Of a DNA stretch of 64,000 nt, positions 1-8,560 are shown one piece after another; within the stretch, counting starts at the first letter, position 1; each line of letters opens with the position of its first letter. The notes below the pieces were generated by a model. The model did no database searches. It worked only from the letters and a program-made list of their open reading frames with translations, and had not been told where the DNA came from. This stretch comes from CAXBBB01 sp963841855 (GTDB lineage: Bacteria; Bacteroidota; Rhodothermia; Rhodothermales; BA12). The stretch is from the NCBI GenBank assembly GCA_963841855.1, contig CAWJEJ010000003.1:1-64000 (forward strand). The letters are read 5' to 3'. Made by a program: the position numbers and the translations under genes.

Positions 1-1
1 G

Positions 2-1102
2 TGTAGCCTACTGGTTCCGGTTGGTCTTGCTGGAGTCCTCGTTGAGGGCTGGAACGTAGGCTGGGACGGCGACTGGACAGCCAACGCGGATCTGTTTTCG
101 TTTACCCAGTCGTATCCCGACTTCGACCTGCCCGGACTGGCGGCGTACGCGCAGGAGAAGGGTACCAGACTAATCGGCCACCACGAAACGTCGACGGGCA
201 TCGCCAACTACGAGGCGCAGATGGACGACGGGTTCGACCTGTACCGCGCCAACGGCGTCCGCGCCGTCAAGACGGGCTACGTCGGGCACGGGCAGAACAT
301 CGTCTGGACCGACGCCCAAGGCAACGAGCACCGCGAGTGGCACCACGGCCAGTTCATGGTCAGGCACTGGCGCAAGGTGACGCAGGCGGCCGCCGAACGA
401 GGGATCATGCTCAACGTCCACGAGCCGGTCCACGACACCGGCATCCGGCGCACGTATCCAAACCTGATGACGCGTGAGGGCGCACGCGGCCAGGAGTACA
501 ACGCGTGGAGCGAAGGCAACGGCCCATCGCACACGACCGTCTTGCCGTTCACCCGAATGCTCTCGGGTCCGATGGACTTCACGCCCGGCATCGTCCAACT
601 CACCATCCCCGGCCGCGACAACAAGGTACCGACGACGATCGCCAAGCAACTCGCGCTCTACGTCGTGCTCTACAGTCCGCTCCAGATGGCCGCCGACCTG
701 CCCGAGCACTACGAACAGCGCCTCGACGCGCTGAGTTGGATCACGTCTGTCGGCGTCGACTGGGAGCAGTCGCGCACGGTCCACGCTCAGATTGGCGACT
801 ACGTGACGGTCGCGCGCCAGGAGCGCAACACGGGCGAGTGGTTCGTCGGCAGCATCACCGACGAAACCGGGCGCGTGCTCCCGCTGCACCTCGACTTCCT
901 CGACCCCGCCACGCCCTACCTCGCCCGCATCTGGCGCGACGCCGACGGCGCCGACTGGCAGGCCAACCCGCACGCGATGACAAGGGAGAGCCGCATCGTC
1001 CGCCTGGGCGACGTGATCCCCATGCGCCTGGCTCCCGGCGGCGGAACGGCCATCCACCTGCGCGCTGCGACGGACGAGGAAGTCGCGGAGACGGGCGAGT
1101 AG
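2..1102 (+). CDS. Glycoside hydrolase family 97 (SusB-like), 5' truncated
   Basis: C-terminal 366 residues of a GH97 enzyme, a family of secreted or periplasmic alpha-glucosidases and alpha-galactosidases. Visible family motifs are VLVEGWNVGWDGDW near residue 13, GHHETS near 59, NVHEPVHDTGIRRTYPN near 137, REGARGQEY and the TRMLSGPMDFTPG block. The tail is the beta-sandwich GH97 C-terminal domain. The Glu residues of HHET, NVHEP and RGQE match the acidic residues used by inverting, calcium-dependent members, so alpha-glucosidase is more likely than the retaining alpha-galactosidase type (inference, numbering not checked). The first nine residues fit the family poorly, so a lesion or error at the window edge is possible. 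The start lies outside the window. Confidence 0.9.
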   Translation, partial: CSLLVPVGLAGVLVEGWNVGWDGDWTANADLFSFTQSYPDFDLPGLAAYAQEKGTRLIGHHETSTGIANYEAQMDDGFDLYRANGVRAVKTGYVGHGQNIVWTDAQGNEHREWHHGQFMVRHWRKVTQAAAERGIMLNVHEPVHDTGIRRTYPNLMTREGARGQEYNAWSEGNGPSHTTVLPFTRMLSGPMDFTPGIVQLTIPGRDNKVPTTIAKQLALYVVLYSPLQMAADLPEHYEQRLDALSWITSVGVDWEQSRTVHAQIGDYVTVARQERNTGEWFVGSITDETGRVLPLHLDFLDPATPYLARIWRDADGADWQANPHAMTRESRIVRLGDVIPMRLAPGGGTAIHLRAATDEEVAETGE

Positions 1103-1125
1103 ATAGCACTCGGCCTGCGACCCGC

Positions 1126-1911
1126 TCAGCGCGCCACCGATGATCCAGCAGCAGGGATCGCCACACGATAGACCAACCCCACCCCGCCCGGACTCTCATC
1201 ACCGGTGCGCACGTAGCCGGACACCTCGCCGCTGGCAAGAACGTCGAGCGTCAACCGATCCGACACGTAGGCTTCGGCGAGTTCATAATGCCTATTGGCA
1301 CAACACGGCTCCCGTCCTGACTTAATCCAGGCGAGGCGAGGAAAGTCGTCTGTACTGCTCTGCCAAGACGTTTCGCCCACCAAGAAGTCCGCATTCGCAT
1401 CGGTCGTATCGACGACGAGTCGAACACCGCGAAAGGCATACGCCCGTTCGGAAAGCATGCCTGTCGGGAGCGACGGATCGGGTATCGTTTCGCCGATGCG
1501 TACGTCGAACTCGACCGATTCGGAAAGCCGGTAGGTGTCTGCGGCGGTCCCAAAGTGCAGGTCTTTACTCGCCACCTGAACGCGGGCCTCCTGCGCACCG
1601 CCGAGCGCTTTGATCTGCACGACGGACCCTTCGGCGCGCACCTCGACGGCACCGTTCGACGCGCTGGCCCACTCGACCGTCGGAACCGACGCGCCTCGCG
1701 CTTCGCATGACTCCCGCAGTTCGGGACGCCTCTCCCAGAACGAGCGCACGTCGACGGCAATAGAATCGCCAACTGCCAGCTTGACGACGGATACAGGCCG
1801 CACCGGAACGAACTCGGGATAGGCCGACGTGCCCAAAGACGCGCCGCACGGGTAGATGTCGCATCCAATCAATAGGACGAGCAAGAGGGCAGCAGCGATC
1901 TTGAAGTGCAT
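1126..1911 (-). CDS. Uncharacterised lipoprotein
   Basis: 261 residues. The start at 1911 is chosen because it opens directly into a signal peptide (MHFKIAAALLLVLLIGCD) with a lipobox cysteine. An upstream in-frame ATG at 2046 would add 45 residues without signal character. The mature part looks like beta-rich surface protein with no family I recognise. A CC pair occurs late in the protein (GREPCCANRH). It converges on the GH97 gene, with 23 bp between the stop codons. No function assigned. Confidence 0.7.
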   Translation of the reverse strand: MHFKIAAALLLVLLIGCDIYPCGASLGTSAYPEFVPVRPVSVVKLAVGDSIAVDVRSFWERRPELRESCEARGASVPTVEWASASNGAVEVRAEGSVVQIKALGGAQEARVQVASKDLHFGTAADTYRLSESVEFDVRIGETIPDPSLPTGMLSERAYAFRGVRLVVDTTDANADFLVGETSWQSSTDDFPRLAWIKSGREPCCANRHYELAEAYVSDRLTLDVLASGEVSGYVRTGDESPGGVGLVYRVAIPAAGSSVAR

Positions 1912-2042
1912 GGCGGCAGGTAATCGGAAGTATGGAAAGGTAGTAGACGGTCGCTTCGCCGCCCAATGCGAAATAGCGCACGTCGTGGCAACGCAGCGGA
2001 CAGATGAAGCTTTCGTGTCCTGAGTGAAGCGCACCGATCCGA

Positions 2043-2231
2043 TCATCGTCCGTGGCAGGCGCGCACGTCGGGGGCGTCGTCAGGATAGACGCGGCGTTTG
2101 AGTTCGCGGGCGGCGGCCTGCCGCTCCTGAGGTGTCATCCGCGCCTGCTGCTCGCGGTCCCATGCGTCGGCCTCCTCGAAGCTGTGAGCGACGTGGACGA
2201 TTCGTTCTATGGTGCGCTTGGGCTGGGACAT
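2043..2231 (-). CDS. Small conserved protein of the antitoxin-like SFEEAD type
   Basis: 62 residues, charged and helical: HSFEEADAWDREQQ followed by MTPQERQAAARELKRRVY. This arrangement (a SFEEA-W/D segment, then a 'TPxER' helix and an RRR-hydrophobic end) matches small proteins that commonly precede AbiEii-type nucleotidyltransferase genes in Bacteroidota and Cyanobacteria, where they are assumed to be antitoxin-like. That link is from memory. Here no nucleotidyltransferase follows; the next gene downstream is a lipoprotein, so it appears to be an orphan. Confidence 0.6.
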   Translation of the reverse strand: MSQPKRTIERIVHVAHSFEEADAWDREQQARMTPQERQAAARELKRRVYPDDAPDVRACHGR

Positions 2232-2273
2232 GGCGAAGAAACGCCGGAGGATCGAGCGTTCGTTCCGGCGGAT

Positions 2274-3139
2274 TCAGGCAATCGCGAGCGGCGCGTCGGG
2301 CCTGCGCGGGTCGAGGGCGTAGAGCGCGCACATCGCGGCGAACAGGTCGGGGTGGCGGAGCGACAGCGGGTCGGGGCGCTCGAAAAAGAACTCGGTCGCG
2401 CAGGCGAAGAACTCGGCCTCGTTGGTACCCGCATAGCTGCGCAGGATGCTGCGGCTGACCTTGACCTTTTGCATCTCCCTCCTCACCAGCGCCACCCACG
2501 CGTCGTGGCTCTCGGGCGCGACCAACGACGGCGATCCCTCGGCCATCCCGTTGTCGAAGTCGAGCAGGTGCGCCAGTTCGTGCAGCACGACGTTGTGGCC
2601 GTCCTCGGCGGGCCACGCCGCCTCGACCGACGGAGCGGTGAACAGGACAGCGCCCTGCTGGTGGGCCATCCCGTCGAACTGTCCGCCGGGCGTGTCGTCG
2701 TAGCCTTCGTCGAACGCGTCGGCGTAGAACAGGACGGTATGGCGGTTCGAGATGCGGAAGTCGGGGCGGGCGTGCAGCAGCGCAGCGTCTCCGGCGGCGA
2801 CGGCAACGCGCAGCGCGTCCGTGACCGGCTGCTCGGCGACGCCCTCGAAGCGGTGCTCGTCCAGAAAGCGGCGCACGCGGCTCTCGAAGCGCTTCTTACC
2901 ATCGGGTGACAGGCGGCCGTAGAACGGGACGTTTTGCCTGAGCCAGTCGCGGTGAGCGCGCGCCAGCGGCAGGTGCGCCCGTGCTGCGCGCCGTCGCTCG
3001 CTCGGTACGCGATCAGTCCGGCGGCGCCGCCGCCGGCCAGCGACCACAGCGGCGACGCGTCGAAACGCAGCGCGGCGATCAGCCCGGCGGCGAGGACGAA
3101 TCCAGCAAAGGCGGCGATGCGAGCAGGACGAAGGGGCAT
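2274..3139 (-). pseudogene. mtfA: MtfA-type (M90) zinc peptidase with N-terminal membrane segment, apparent frameshift
   Basis: The C-terminal part contains the zinc site HELAH in VVLHELAHLLDFDNG and the NVPFYGRLSPDGKKRF block typical of MtfA. E. coli MtfA is a peptidase that also binds the regulator Mlc. The N-terminus, MPLRPARIAAFAGFVLAAG and on, forms one or two membrane helices starting at 3139, but lies in a different frame from the catalytic part. The two frames meet near 2980-3015, at the RRRAARAHLPLA segment. The body frame has no ATG or GTG start in that region. Read as one gene with a single-base indel, it is about 288 codons. This could be a sequencing error or a real lesion. It is divergent from the sigma factor gene. 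Confidence 0.75.
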
Positions 3140-3252
3140 CGCGCAAGATACCGAAATGCACGGGTGTGGATAACGTGGTGGAGCGGCCGCTAAAGCTGGA
3201 GCGGCTGGTGCCGATAGCGTCAGCGTTACTACTCCCCCCCAGTACTACGATC

Positions 3253-4017
3253 ATGGAACCCTCCCTCCAAGAACTAACCGAAGCCTACGCCAGCGCTCCC
3301 GACGAACAGCGCCGCGCAACGGTCGTCATGTCGGGCGTCCACCTCGTCCGCTCGGTCGTCGGCCGGACCAGCGTGCCCAACCACCCGCTCGCCTCGCGCG
3401 AAGACCTCGAGAGCGCCGGGCTGATCGGCCTGTTGCAGGCGCTCGACCAGTACGACCCCGCGAGGGGCACGCCGTTCGCGTCGTTTGCCTACAGCCGCAT
3501 CCGGGGCTCGCTGATCGACTACCTGCGCACCATCGACCCGCTCTCGCGCGATCAGCGGCGGCGCTTCGGCGAGGTCCAGCACGCCTACGAAACGCTGCGC
3601 CAGACGATGGGCGAAGAGCCCGACGAGGAAGACGTGGCCGACTTCATCGGTATCACGGTCGACGAGTACCGCGACACGCTCAACCGCGCCCAGCGCCGCT
3701 TCGCCCTGTCGATCCATAGCACGATCTACGACAATTCGGAAACCGAACTCTACGAAACGCTTCCGAGCGAGGACGCCGACGAAGCGTTCGAGCAGATAGA
3801 GCGCGACTCGCTCGTCGCCTACATCCAGACGATCATCGCCGAGCAGTCCGAGCGCGAGCAGCACATGCTAGGTCTCTACTACTACGAAGACCTGACGCTG
3901 CGCGAGATCGCCGGGCTGTACAACCTGACCGAGGCACGCATCTCGCAGATCCTGGGCAAATCGCTGCTCAAGATCCGCGCGAGGTTGAACCAAAGCGAAC
4001 TGGCGATGGCGGCGTGA
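3253..4017 (+). CDS. FliA/WhiG-family RNA polymerase sigma factor
   Basis: 254 residues. Region 2 is seen as ASREDLESAGLIGLLQALDQYD and TPFASFAYSRIRGSLIDYLR, the hallmark of sigma-28 type factors. Region 3 contains GEEPDEEDVADFIGI, and region 4 ends in LTLREIAGLYNLTEARISQI, the -35 recognition helix-turn-helix. The start at 3253 gives a normal sigma N-terminus; an in-frame start at 3166 would overlap the divergent peptidase promoter and is not favoured. No flagellar genes are in view, so targets are unknown. In this lineage the factor may serve motility or stress genes. Confidence 0.9.
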   Translation: MEPSLQELTEAYASAPDEQRRATVVMSGVHLVRSVVGRTSVPNHPLASREDLESAGLIGLLQALDQYDPARGTPFASFAYSRIRGSLIDYLRTIDPLSRDQRRRFGEVQHAYETLRQTMGEEPDEEDVADFIGITVDEYRDTLNRAQRRFALSIHSTIYDNSETELYETLPSEDADEAFEQIERDSLVAYIQTIIAEQSEREQHMLGLYYYEDLTLREIAGLYNLTEARISQILGKSLLKIRARLNQSELAMAA

Positions 4018-4262
4018 CGTCGGCTCGACAGGGAAAGCAAAGGCAAGACATTTCTCCAAGGGCGAGCGCATTCTCGACTGGCGACTGATGTTGAGTCTCG
4101 GTCAGGGGCAGACCGCAAGCGGGTTCTGGCTTTCATGGCCGTTGTGGATCCCTGCCTTCGCAGCGAAGACGGTTGAATGGGTGGTGAGCGAACTGCGAAA
4201 AGTAGAATGCGCCCGCCCTAGACATTTCTCCGTCTCCGCGGTGAGCGCGTCAGCCGCGCGCG
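4018..4262. other. Intergenic stretch without recognisable gene
   Basis: About 245 bp between the sigma factor stop and the B12 operon promoter. Short ORFs here have no recognisable protein features. I see no RNA gene. Confidence 0.4.
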
Positions 4263-4269
4263 TATCTTG
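4263..4269 (+). promoter_or_regulatory. Candidate -7 box of the B12 operon
   Basis: TATCTTG sits about 50 bp before the conserved riboswitch core and resembles the Bacteroidota TAnnTTTG -7 element. Transcription would begin about 4276. Assignment is by position and similarity only. Confidence 0.4.
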
Positions 4270-4285
4270 AGCTACCGTTCTTTGT

Positions 4286-4495
4286 CACCGCGCTGCTTGT
4301 TCTGCTTCGGCAGATTAAAAGGGAATCGGACGCCGCCTGCCGGCCAATCCGAACTGTACCCGCAACTGTACGCCGCCCCGTCCGCCGACTTCGGTAGCGG
4401 ACCCGCCTGCTCGACCACGAGCGGCTCGCCACTGCGCCCAGCGCGGGAAGACGAGCCGACCGGAGCAGACGCGCGGAGAGTCAGGAGACCTGCAA
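4286..4495 (+). promoter_or_regulatory. Cobalamin riboswitch
   Basis: The conserved blocks occur in order and with normal spacing: ATTAAAAGGGAATCGG at 4313, the B12-box-like core CTGTACCCGCAACTGTA at 4351, CGCGGGAAGACGAGCCGAC at 4442, and the closing AGTCAGGAGACCTGC at 4479-4493. This aptamer binds adenosyl- or related cobalamins and normally turns off B12 uptake or synthesis genes when B12 is plentiful. It lies in the 5' leader of the BtuB-like receptor gene. Exact ends are approximate. Confidence 0.95.
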
Positions 4496-4589
4496 CGGCG
4501 CCGCGCTTCGCCTCCGGGACCAGAGGAATCAGCCGCACCCATCACCGTTTTCCGCGTGCCCCGAGTGGCGCGTTCGCGAGCGTGACCGT

Positions 4590-4620
4590 GCCTGCTTTCC
4601 GTCTCGAAAGGCAGGCTTTT
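4590..4620 (+). terminator. Attenuator hairpin downstream of the riboswitch
   Basis: GCCTGCTTTC (4590-4599) can pair with GAAAGGCAGGC (4606-4616), with one bulged base, followed directly by TTTT. It sits between the aptamer and the start codon at 4628. This fits a transcriptional expression platform in which B12 binding favours termination. The short T-run and closeness to the start also allow translational control. Confidence 0.65.
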
Positions 4621-4627
4621 CGCGTTC

Positions 4628-6460
4628 ATGCTCTTCCGCCTTTCTCCTCTGCTTCTCTTCTGCCTCGCGCTCCCGGCGCGGGCGCAGGTGGCCGACTCGG
4701 TCGCGCTACGAGGGGTCGAGGTGACGGCGCAGCGCTCGCAGGCGGTCGAGCGGACGGCGCAGGTCACGCGCATCGACGCCCACCAGATCGAGGGCACCGG
4801 CGCGCAGTCGCTCGCGGACGCGCTCGAAGCGCACTCGTCGGCGTTTGCGCGGCGCTACGGTCCGGCCGGTCTGGCGACGATCAGTCTGCGCGGAACGTCG
4901 GCGGGGCAGACAGCCGTTCTGCTGGACGGATTTCCCATCGCCAATCCGCAGTTGGGGCAGGTCGACGGCGCGCTGGTGCCTGCGTTCGCAGTGGAGCGGG
5001 TCGACGTGATGAGCGGAGCCGGATCGGTGCGGCATGGATCTCAGGCGGTCGGCGGCGTCGTCAACGTGACTCCTCGGATGGCACGCGGTCGGCAGGTGGC
5101 GGCTCAGGGCGAGGCGGGAGCGTGGGGCGAGCGGACGATGAGACTGCGCGCGTCGGCCGGGACCGTTCTGGTCGCGTTGGAGCACGCCGCGGGTGACGGC
5201 GACTTCGGCTACGTGCTCCAACGCCCCGACGGTGATCAGCGCCTGCAACGCGACGGCGCCGCATTCGCCCGAACGAGCGTGCTGGCGATGGCGGCTCGCG
5301 GCGCGACGCGCGGCGGCATCCTGGCATCGACGAGCGCGCGCGATCTGCCCGGCACCGCAGGAAGCGCTCCGCAAGGGCAGCGGCAGGACGACGCGAGCCT
5401 CAACGCATGGGCGCGGCACGTCCGCCCATTCGCAGGCGGAGTCGCCGGGCTGGGCGCGATGGCGGGCTGGGCCGATCTGCGCTACCGGTCGCCCGGCCTC
5501 GACATAGACGACACCGGCTCGACGCGCACGGCCTACGCCGAGGCGACGTACGCGCGGCCCATCGCCTGGGGATCGGCCGATGCCGGAGCGAGCGTGCAGC
5601 ACGCCGTTGCGACGCACCCCAGTCTGGCACGCGACGCCAGCGAAGCGACCGGCAGCGCGTGGGCGAGCGTGGCGCTGAACCGAGGCAAGCTGCTCGTCGC
5701 CCCGTCGGCGCGCGTCGATCTGCGCAGCGACGGCACCCGGTCCGCCACGCCCCGCCTGGGTTTGGCCTTCGACCTCAACCGCGGCCTGACGCTTCGCGCT
5801 TCGGCATCCGGCGCCTTTCGCGCTCCGACGCTCAACGACCGCTTCTGGCGTCCCGGCGGCAACCCCGGCCTGCGCGCCGAGCGCGGATGGTCCGTCGACG
5901 GCGGCGCCCAGTATACGCGCGGCGACTGGGAGATGGACGCTTCGGTCTACCGCCACTACCTGCGCGATCAGATCGTGTGGCAACCCGGCGCGTCGGGCGT
6001 GTGGTCGCCGTCCAACGTGAGCCGCACGCGCACGCTGGGACTCGACCTGAGCGGCGCGTGGTCGCCCGCACCTGCGCGCTTCGTCCGGGCCGGATTTGCG
6101 ATCACCGACGCGCGCGACCGCTCGTCCGCGTCGTCCGCGTGGGGCGAGCGGCTGCGCTTCGTTCCGCTCGCTCAGGCGCGGCTGCACGTCGGCGCTCGGC
6201 TCGCCGGTTTCGAGATCGACGCGCTCGGCGTGGCCATTGGCAAGCGGCCCGTCACGGCGGACGGCTCCCAATCGCTGCCCGGCTTCGCCACGATCGACGT
6301 GGGCGTTCGGCGCGCGTGGACGATCGCTGACGCTCGCCTGACCTCTTTCGCTCGCCTTCACAACGCCCTCGACGCACGCTACCGCCTGATCGAGGGCTAC
6401 CCGATGCCCGGCCGCCACGCCCGCGTGGGCCTCTCGCTCGCCCTGGGCGACGCCCGCTGA
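4628..6460 (+). CDS. btuB: TonB-dependent cobalamin receptor (BtuB-like)
   Basis: 610 residues, the usual size of BtuB. A signal peptide (MLFRLSPLLLFCLALPARAQ) is followed by a short TonB-box-like stretch, VALRGVEVTAQRSQ. The plug domain covers about residues 35-150 (TISLRGTSAGQTAVLLDGF, ERVDVMSGAGSVRHG). The rest is a beta-barrel with repeated short strands, including SASGAFRAPTLNDRFWRPGG, a receptor-family signature, ending in ARVGLSLALGDAR. It sits in the outer membrane and imports substrate using TonB energy. The substrate is inferred to be cobalamin from the upstream riboswitch and the downstream BtuG-like lipoprotein. First gene of a three-gene operon. Confidence 0.9.
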   Translation: MLFRLSPLLLFCLALPARAQVADSVALRGVEVTAQRSQAVERTAQVTRIDAHQIEGTGAQSLADALEAHSSAFARRYGPAGLATISLRGTSAGQTAVLLDGFPIANPQLGQVDGALVPAFAVERVDVMSGAGSVRHGSQAVGGVVNVTPRMARGRQVAAQGEAGAWGERTMRLRASAGTVLVALEHAAGDGDFGYVLQRPDGDQRLQRDGAAFARTSVLAMAARGATRGGILASTSARDLPGTAGSAPQGQRQDDASLNAWARHVRPFAGGVAGLGAMAGWADLRYRSPGLDIDDTGSTRTAYAEATYARPIAWGSADAGASVQHAVATHPSLARDASEATGSAWASVALNRGKLLVAPSARVDLRSDGTRSATPRLGLAFDLNRGLTLRASASGAFRAPTLNDRFWRPGGNPGLRAERGWSVDGGAQYTRGDWEMDASVYRHYLRDQIVWQPGASGVWSPSNVSRTRTLGLDLSGAWSPAPARFVRAGFAITDARDRSSASSAWGERLRFVPLAQARLHVGARLAGFEIDALGVAIGKRPVTADGSQSLPGFATIDVGVRRAWTIADARLTSFARLHNALDARYRLIEGYPMPGRHARVGLSLALGDAR

Positions 6461-6491
6461 CCTCTCTCCACCACTCTATCTCCGACGCTCC

Positions 6492-7577
6492 ATGCCCACC
6501 CTCTCTCGCCTACTGCTGCTTCTGCTACTCACGTCCGGCCTCGCGGGCTGCGACCTGTTCGGCGACTCGGACGACGACCGCCGCCTCTCGACCGGCGTGT
6601 TCGTCGGCAACCAGGGCAACTTTAGAGACGGCAACGGCTCGGTCACGACCTACGACCCCCAAACCGGCGCCTCGACCGCGCGCGCCATCGCCGATCTCAA
6701 CTCGATCATCCAGAGCGTTACCGTCGCTGGCGGCGTCCTCTACGTGACGGCCAACACGGGTGATCGGCTCTACCGCTTCGACGCCCAGACGCTGGCCGCG
6801 CTGCCTAGCATCGAAGTCTTCTCGCCGCGCTACGTCGCCATCGACGGCGACCGCGCCTACGTCACCAGCCTGTATGGCGCGCGCGGCTCGTTCTCGGGCG
6901 GGCGCCTCAACGTGATCGACCTCGCGGGCGGCGTCGTGACGGACAGCATTTCGACCGGAGACAACCCCGAGGGCGTGCTCGTCGCGGACGACCGTGTCTA
7001 CGTCGCTGCTCACGGATTCGGGAACGGATCGAGCCTGTCGACTCACGGCAGCGACGGCCGGTCGACGGGCGGACTCGACCTGGGATGCGACGGGCCGCGC
7101 GCGCTGCACCGCGACGCGCAGGGCGAGGTGTGGGTCGTCTGCACGGGCGCGCTGATCTACGACGCCGACTTCAACGTCACGGGCGAGGTGCCGGGCGAAG
7201 TCGTCGTGCTCAGGGAAAACACCATCGTCGCACGCTTTCCGCTGGGCGTGCGGACGGCTACGTCGGGGCCGGGACAAGAGTCGTTTTACAGCCCCGACGG
7301 CCAAACGCTGATCGTCGTCGCAGGTGGAAGCCGGATCATCCGCTTCGACACCCGGACGAATCAATCGTCGGGCGAGGTCGCGCTTCCCAACGACGCCAAC
7401 CCGATCGGCGCCGTCGCCCTGGACGGTTCGCGCGGTCGCCTCTACGTCGCGCGCGTGACCGGCTTCGACCGGGCGGGCTACGTCACGATCCACTCCGCCG
7501 ATGGAGGGGCCGAACTGGGCCGGTTCGCCGCAGGCGTCGCCCCCACCTCGATCGCGTTCGCCACGACCGGAAACTGA
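6492..7577 (+). CDS. Beta-propeller surface lipoprotein, BtuG-like
   Basis: 361 residues. The signal peptide ends in a lipobox, LTSGLAGCD. The mature protein is a YVTN/YncE-like beta-propeller: repeated units such as VFVGNQGNFRDGNGSV, VLYVTANTGDRLYRFD, GGRLNVIDLAGG, DDRVYVAAHGFGNG and RLYVARVTGF. In Bacteroides, BtuG is a surface lipoprotein propeller that binds B12 tightly and hands it to BtuB. Same architecture and position (31 bp after a riboswitch-controlled receptor) suggest the same job here; this is inference. The stop overlaps the next start by one base (TGATG). Confidence 0.8.
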   Translation: MPTLSRLLLLLLLTSGLAGCDLFGDSDDDRRLSTGVFVGNQGNFRDGNGSVTTYDPQTGASTARAIADLNSIIQSVTVAGGVLYVTANTGDRLYRFDAQTLAALPSIEVFSPRYVAIDGDRAYVTSLYGARGSFSGGRLNVIDLAGGVVTDSISTGDNPEGVLVADDRVYVAAHGFGNGSSLSTHGSDGRSTGGLDLGCDGPRALHRDAQGEVWVVCTGALIYDADFNVTGEVPGEVVVLRENTIVARFPLGVRTATSGPGQESFYSPDGQTLIVVAGGSRIIRFDTRTNQSSGEVALPNDANPIGAVALDGSRGRLYVARVTGFDRAGYVTIHSADGGAELGRFAAGVAPTSIAFATTGN

Positions 7578-7786
7578 TGCGTATCGACCGCTGCATCTGC
7601 TTTAGCGTCGCCTTCGCCGATCTCAAAACCGAGGCCAAGGCCAGCGGCGCTCGAACCGTCGCCGAGCTTCAGGAGCACGCCACGTTCGGGCACAAGTGCA
7701 AGATGTGCCATCCGTACGTGCGGACGATGCTGCGCACGGGCGAGACGTGCTTCGGCCGCGTGATCCGCGATGCCGACGCCGCCTGA
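7577..7786 (+). CDS. Bfd-like (2Fe-2S)-binding small protein
   Basis: 69 residues. The cysteine pattern is CIC near residue 6 and CKMC near residue 43 (HKCKMCHPYV), as in Bfd-type [2Fe-2S] domains. A helical ARTVAELQEHATFGHKC segment is typical of the fold. It is translationally coupled to the BtuG-like gene by a TGATG overlap, so it belongs to the B12 operon. A redox role in processing imported corrinoid is an attractive idea but unproven; Bfd itself mobilises iron from bacterioferritin. Confidence 0.75.
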   Translation: MRIDRCICFSVAFADLKTEAKASGARTVAELQEHATFGHKCKMCHPYVRTMLRTGETCFGRVIRDADAA

Positions 7787-7859
7787 GCGTCGGTAACGCT
7801 GCGATCATGTGGGCGGAACGAGAGATGCGTAAGTTGACATTCCATCAGCCCCTAGCCCG

Positions 7860-8558
7860 ATGTCGGAGCCAGCGCCCAAAGTCCTCATCGTCGACGACGA
7901 ACCCGACCTGCGTGACCTGCTCGTGTACAACCTTCAGCGCGAAGGCTACACGGTCGTCGAGGCCGCAGACGGCGTCGAAGCGCTCGAAAAGGCCGAATCT
8001 GAGCAGCCCGACGCCATCGTGCTCGACGTGATGATGCCCGGCCTGAGCGGGCTGGACGTGTGCCGGCGCCTGCGCGAAAACGCGGGCCTGCGCAAGGTGC
8101 CCATCCTGATGCTGACCGCCTTGGACGCGACCGATGACTACGTGCGCGGCCTGGACGTGGGCGCCGATGCGTACCTGAGCAAGGACGTGGACATGCCGGT
8201 TCTCCTCAGCCAGGTCCGCGCGCTGATGCGGGGCGCCACCCGACAGGAGGACGCGCCCGACCGCCTGTTTCTGCACGATCTGGAGATCAACAGAGAGCGC
8301 TACCTCGTCTTCCGCCGGCGCGAGGGCGAGGAGCGCGAGAGCTTTCGGATGCCGCGCAAGGAGTTCGAGCTGCTCTACTTCCTCGCCGCGCATCCGGGCA
8401 AGGTGTTCACGCGCCAGGACGTGCTCAACCGCGTCTGGGGGCGCGACGTGTACGTGGTCGACCGCACCGTAGACGTGCACGTGCGCAAGGTGCGCGAGAA
8501 GCTGGGCGACGGCTACATCGAGACCGTTAAAGGTGTCGGCTACCGCTTTCGCAAATAA
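7860..8558 (+). CDS. OmpR/PhoB-family response regulator
   Basis: 232 residues. The receiver domain starts VLIVDDEPDLRDLLVYNLQ, with the phosphoacceptor Asp in IVLDVMMPG and conserved Thr/Lys in MLTALD and YLSKDVD. The winged-helix DNA-binding domain ends in TVDVHVRKVREKLG and ETVKGVGYRFRK. In the usual KP motif the proline is replaced (LSKDVD). Two bases separate its stop from the kinase gene, so the two form an operon. PhoB-like by architecture; the signal is not known. Confidence 0.92.
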   Translation: MSEPAPKVLIVDDEPDLRDLLVYNLQREGYTVVEAADGVEALEKAESEQPDAIVLDVMMPGLSGLDVCRRLRENAGLRKVPILMLTALDATDDYVRGLDVGADAYLSKDVDMPVLLSQVRALMRGATRQEDAPDRLFLHDLEINRERYLVFRRREGEERESFRMPRKEFELLYFLAAHPGKVFTRQDVLNRVWGRDVYVVDRTVDVHVRKVREKLGDGYIETVKGVGYRFRK

Positions 8559-8560
8559 TC

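Noticed and set aside
4706..6418. 570-residue open frame on the minus strand opposite btuB
   Set aside because: Product is Arg/Ala/His-rich with no domain, and lies exactly antisense to a clear TonB receptor. High GC leaves few stops in the antisense frame.
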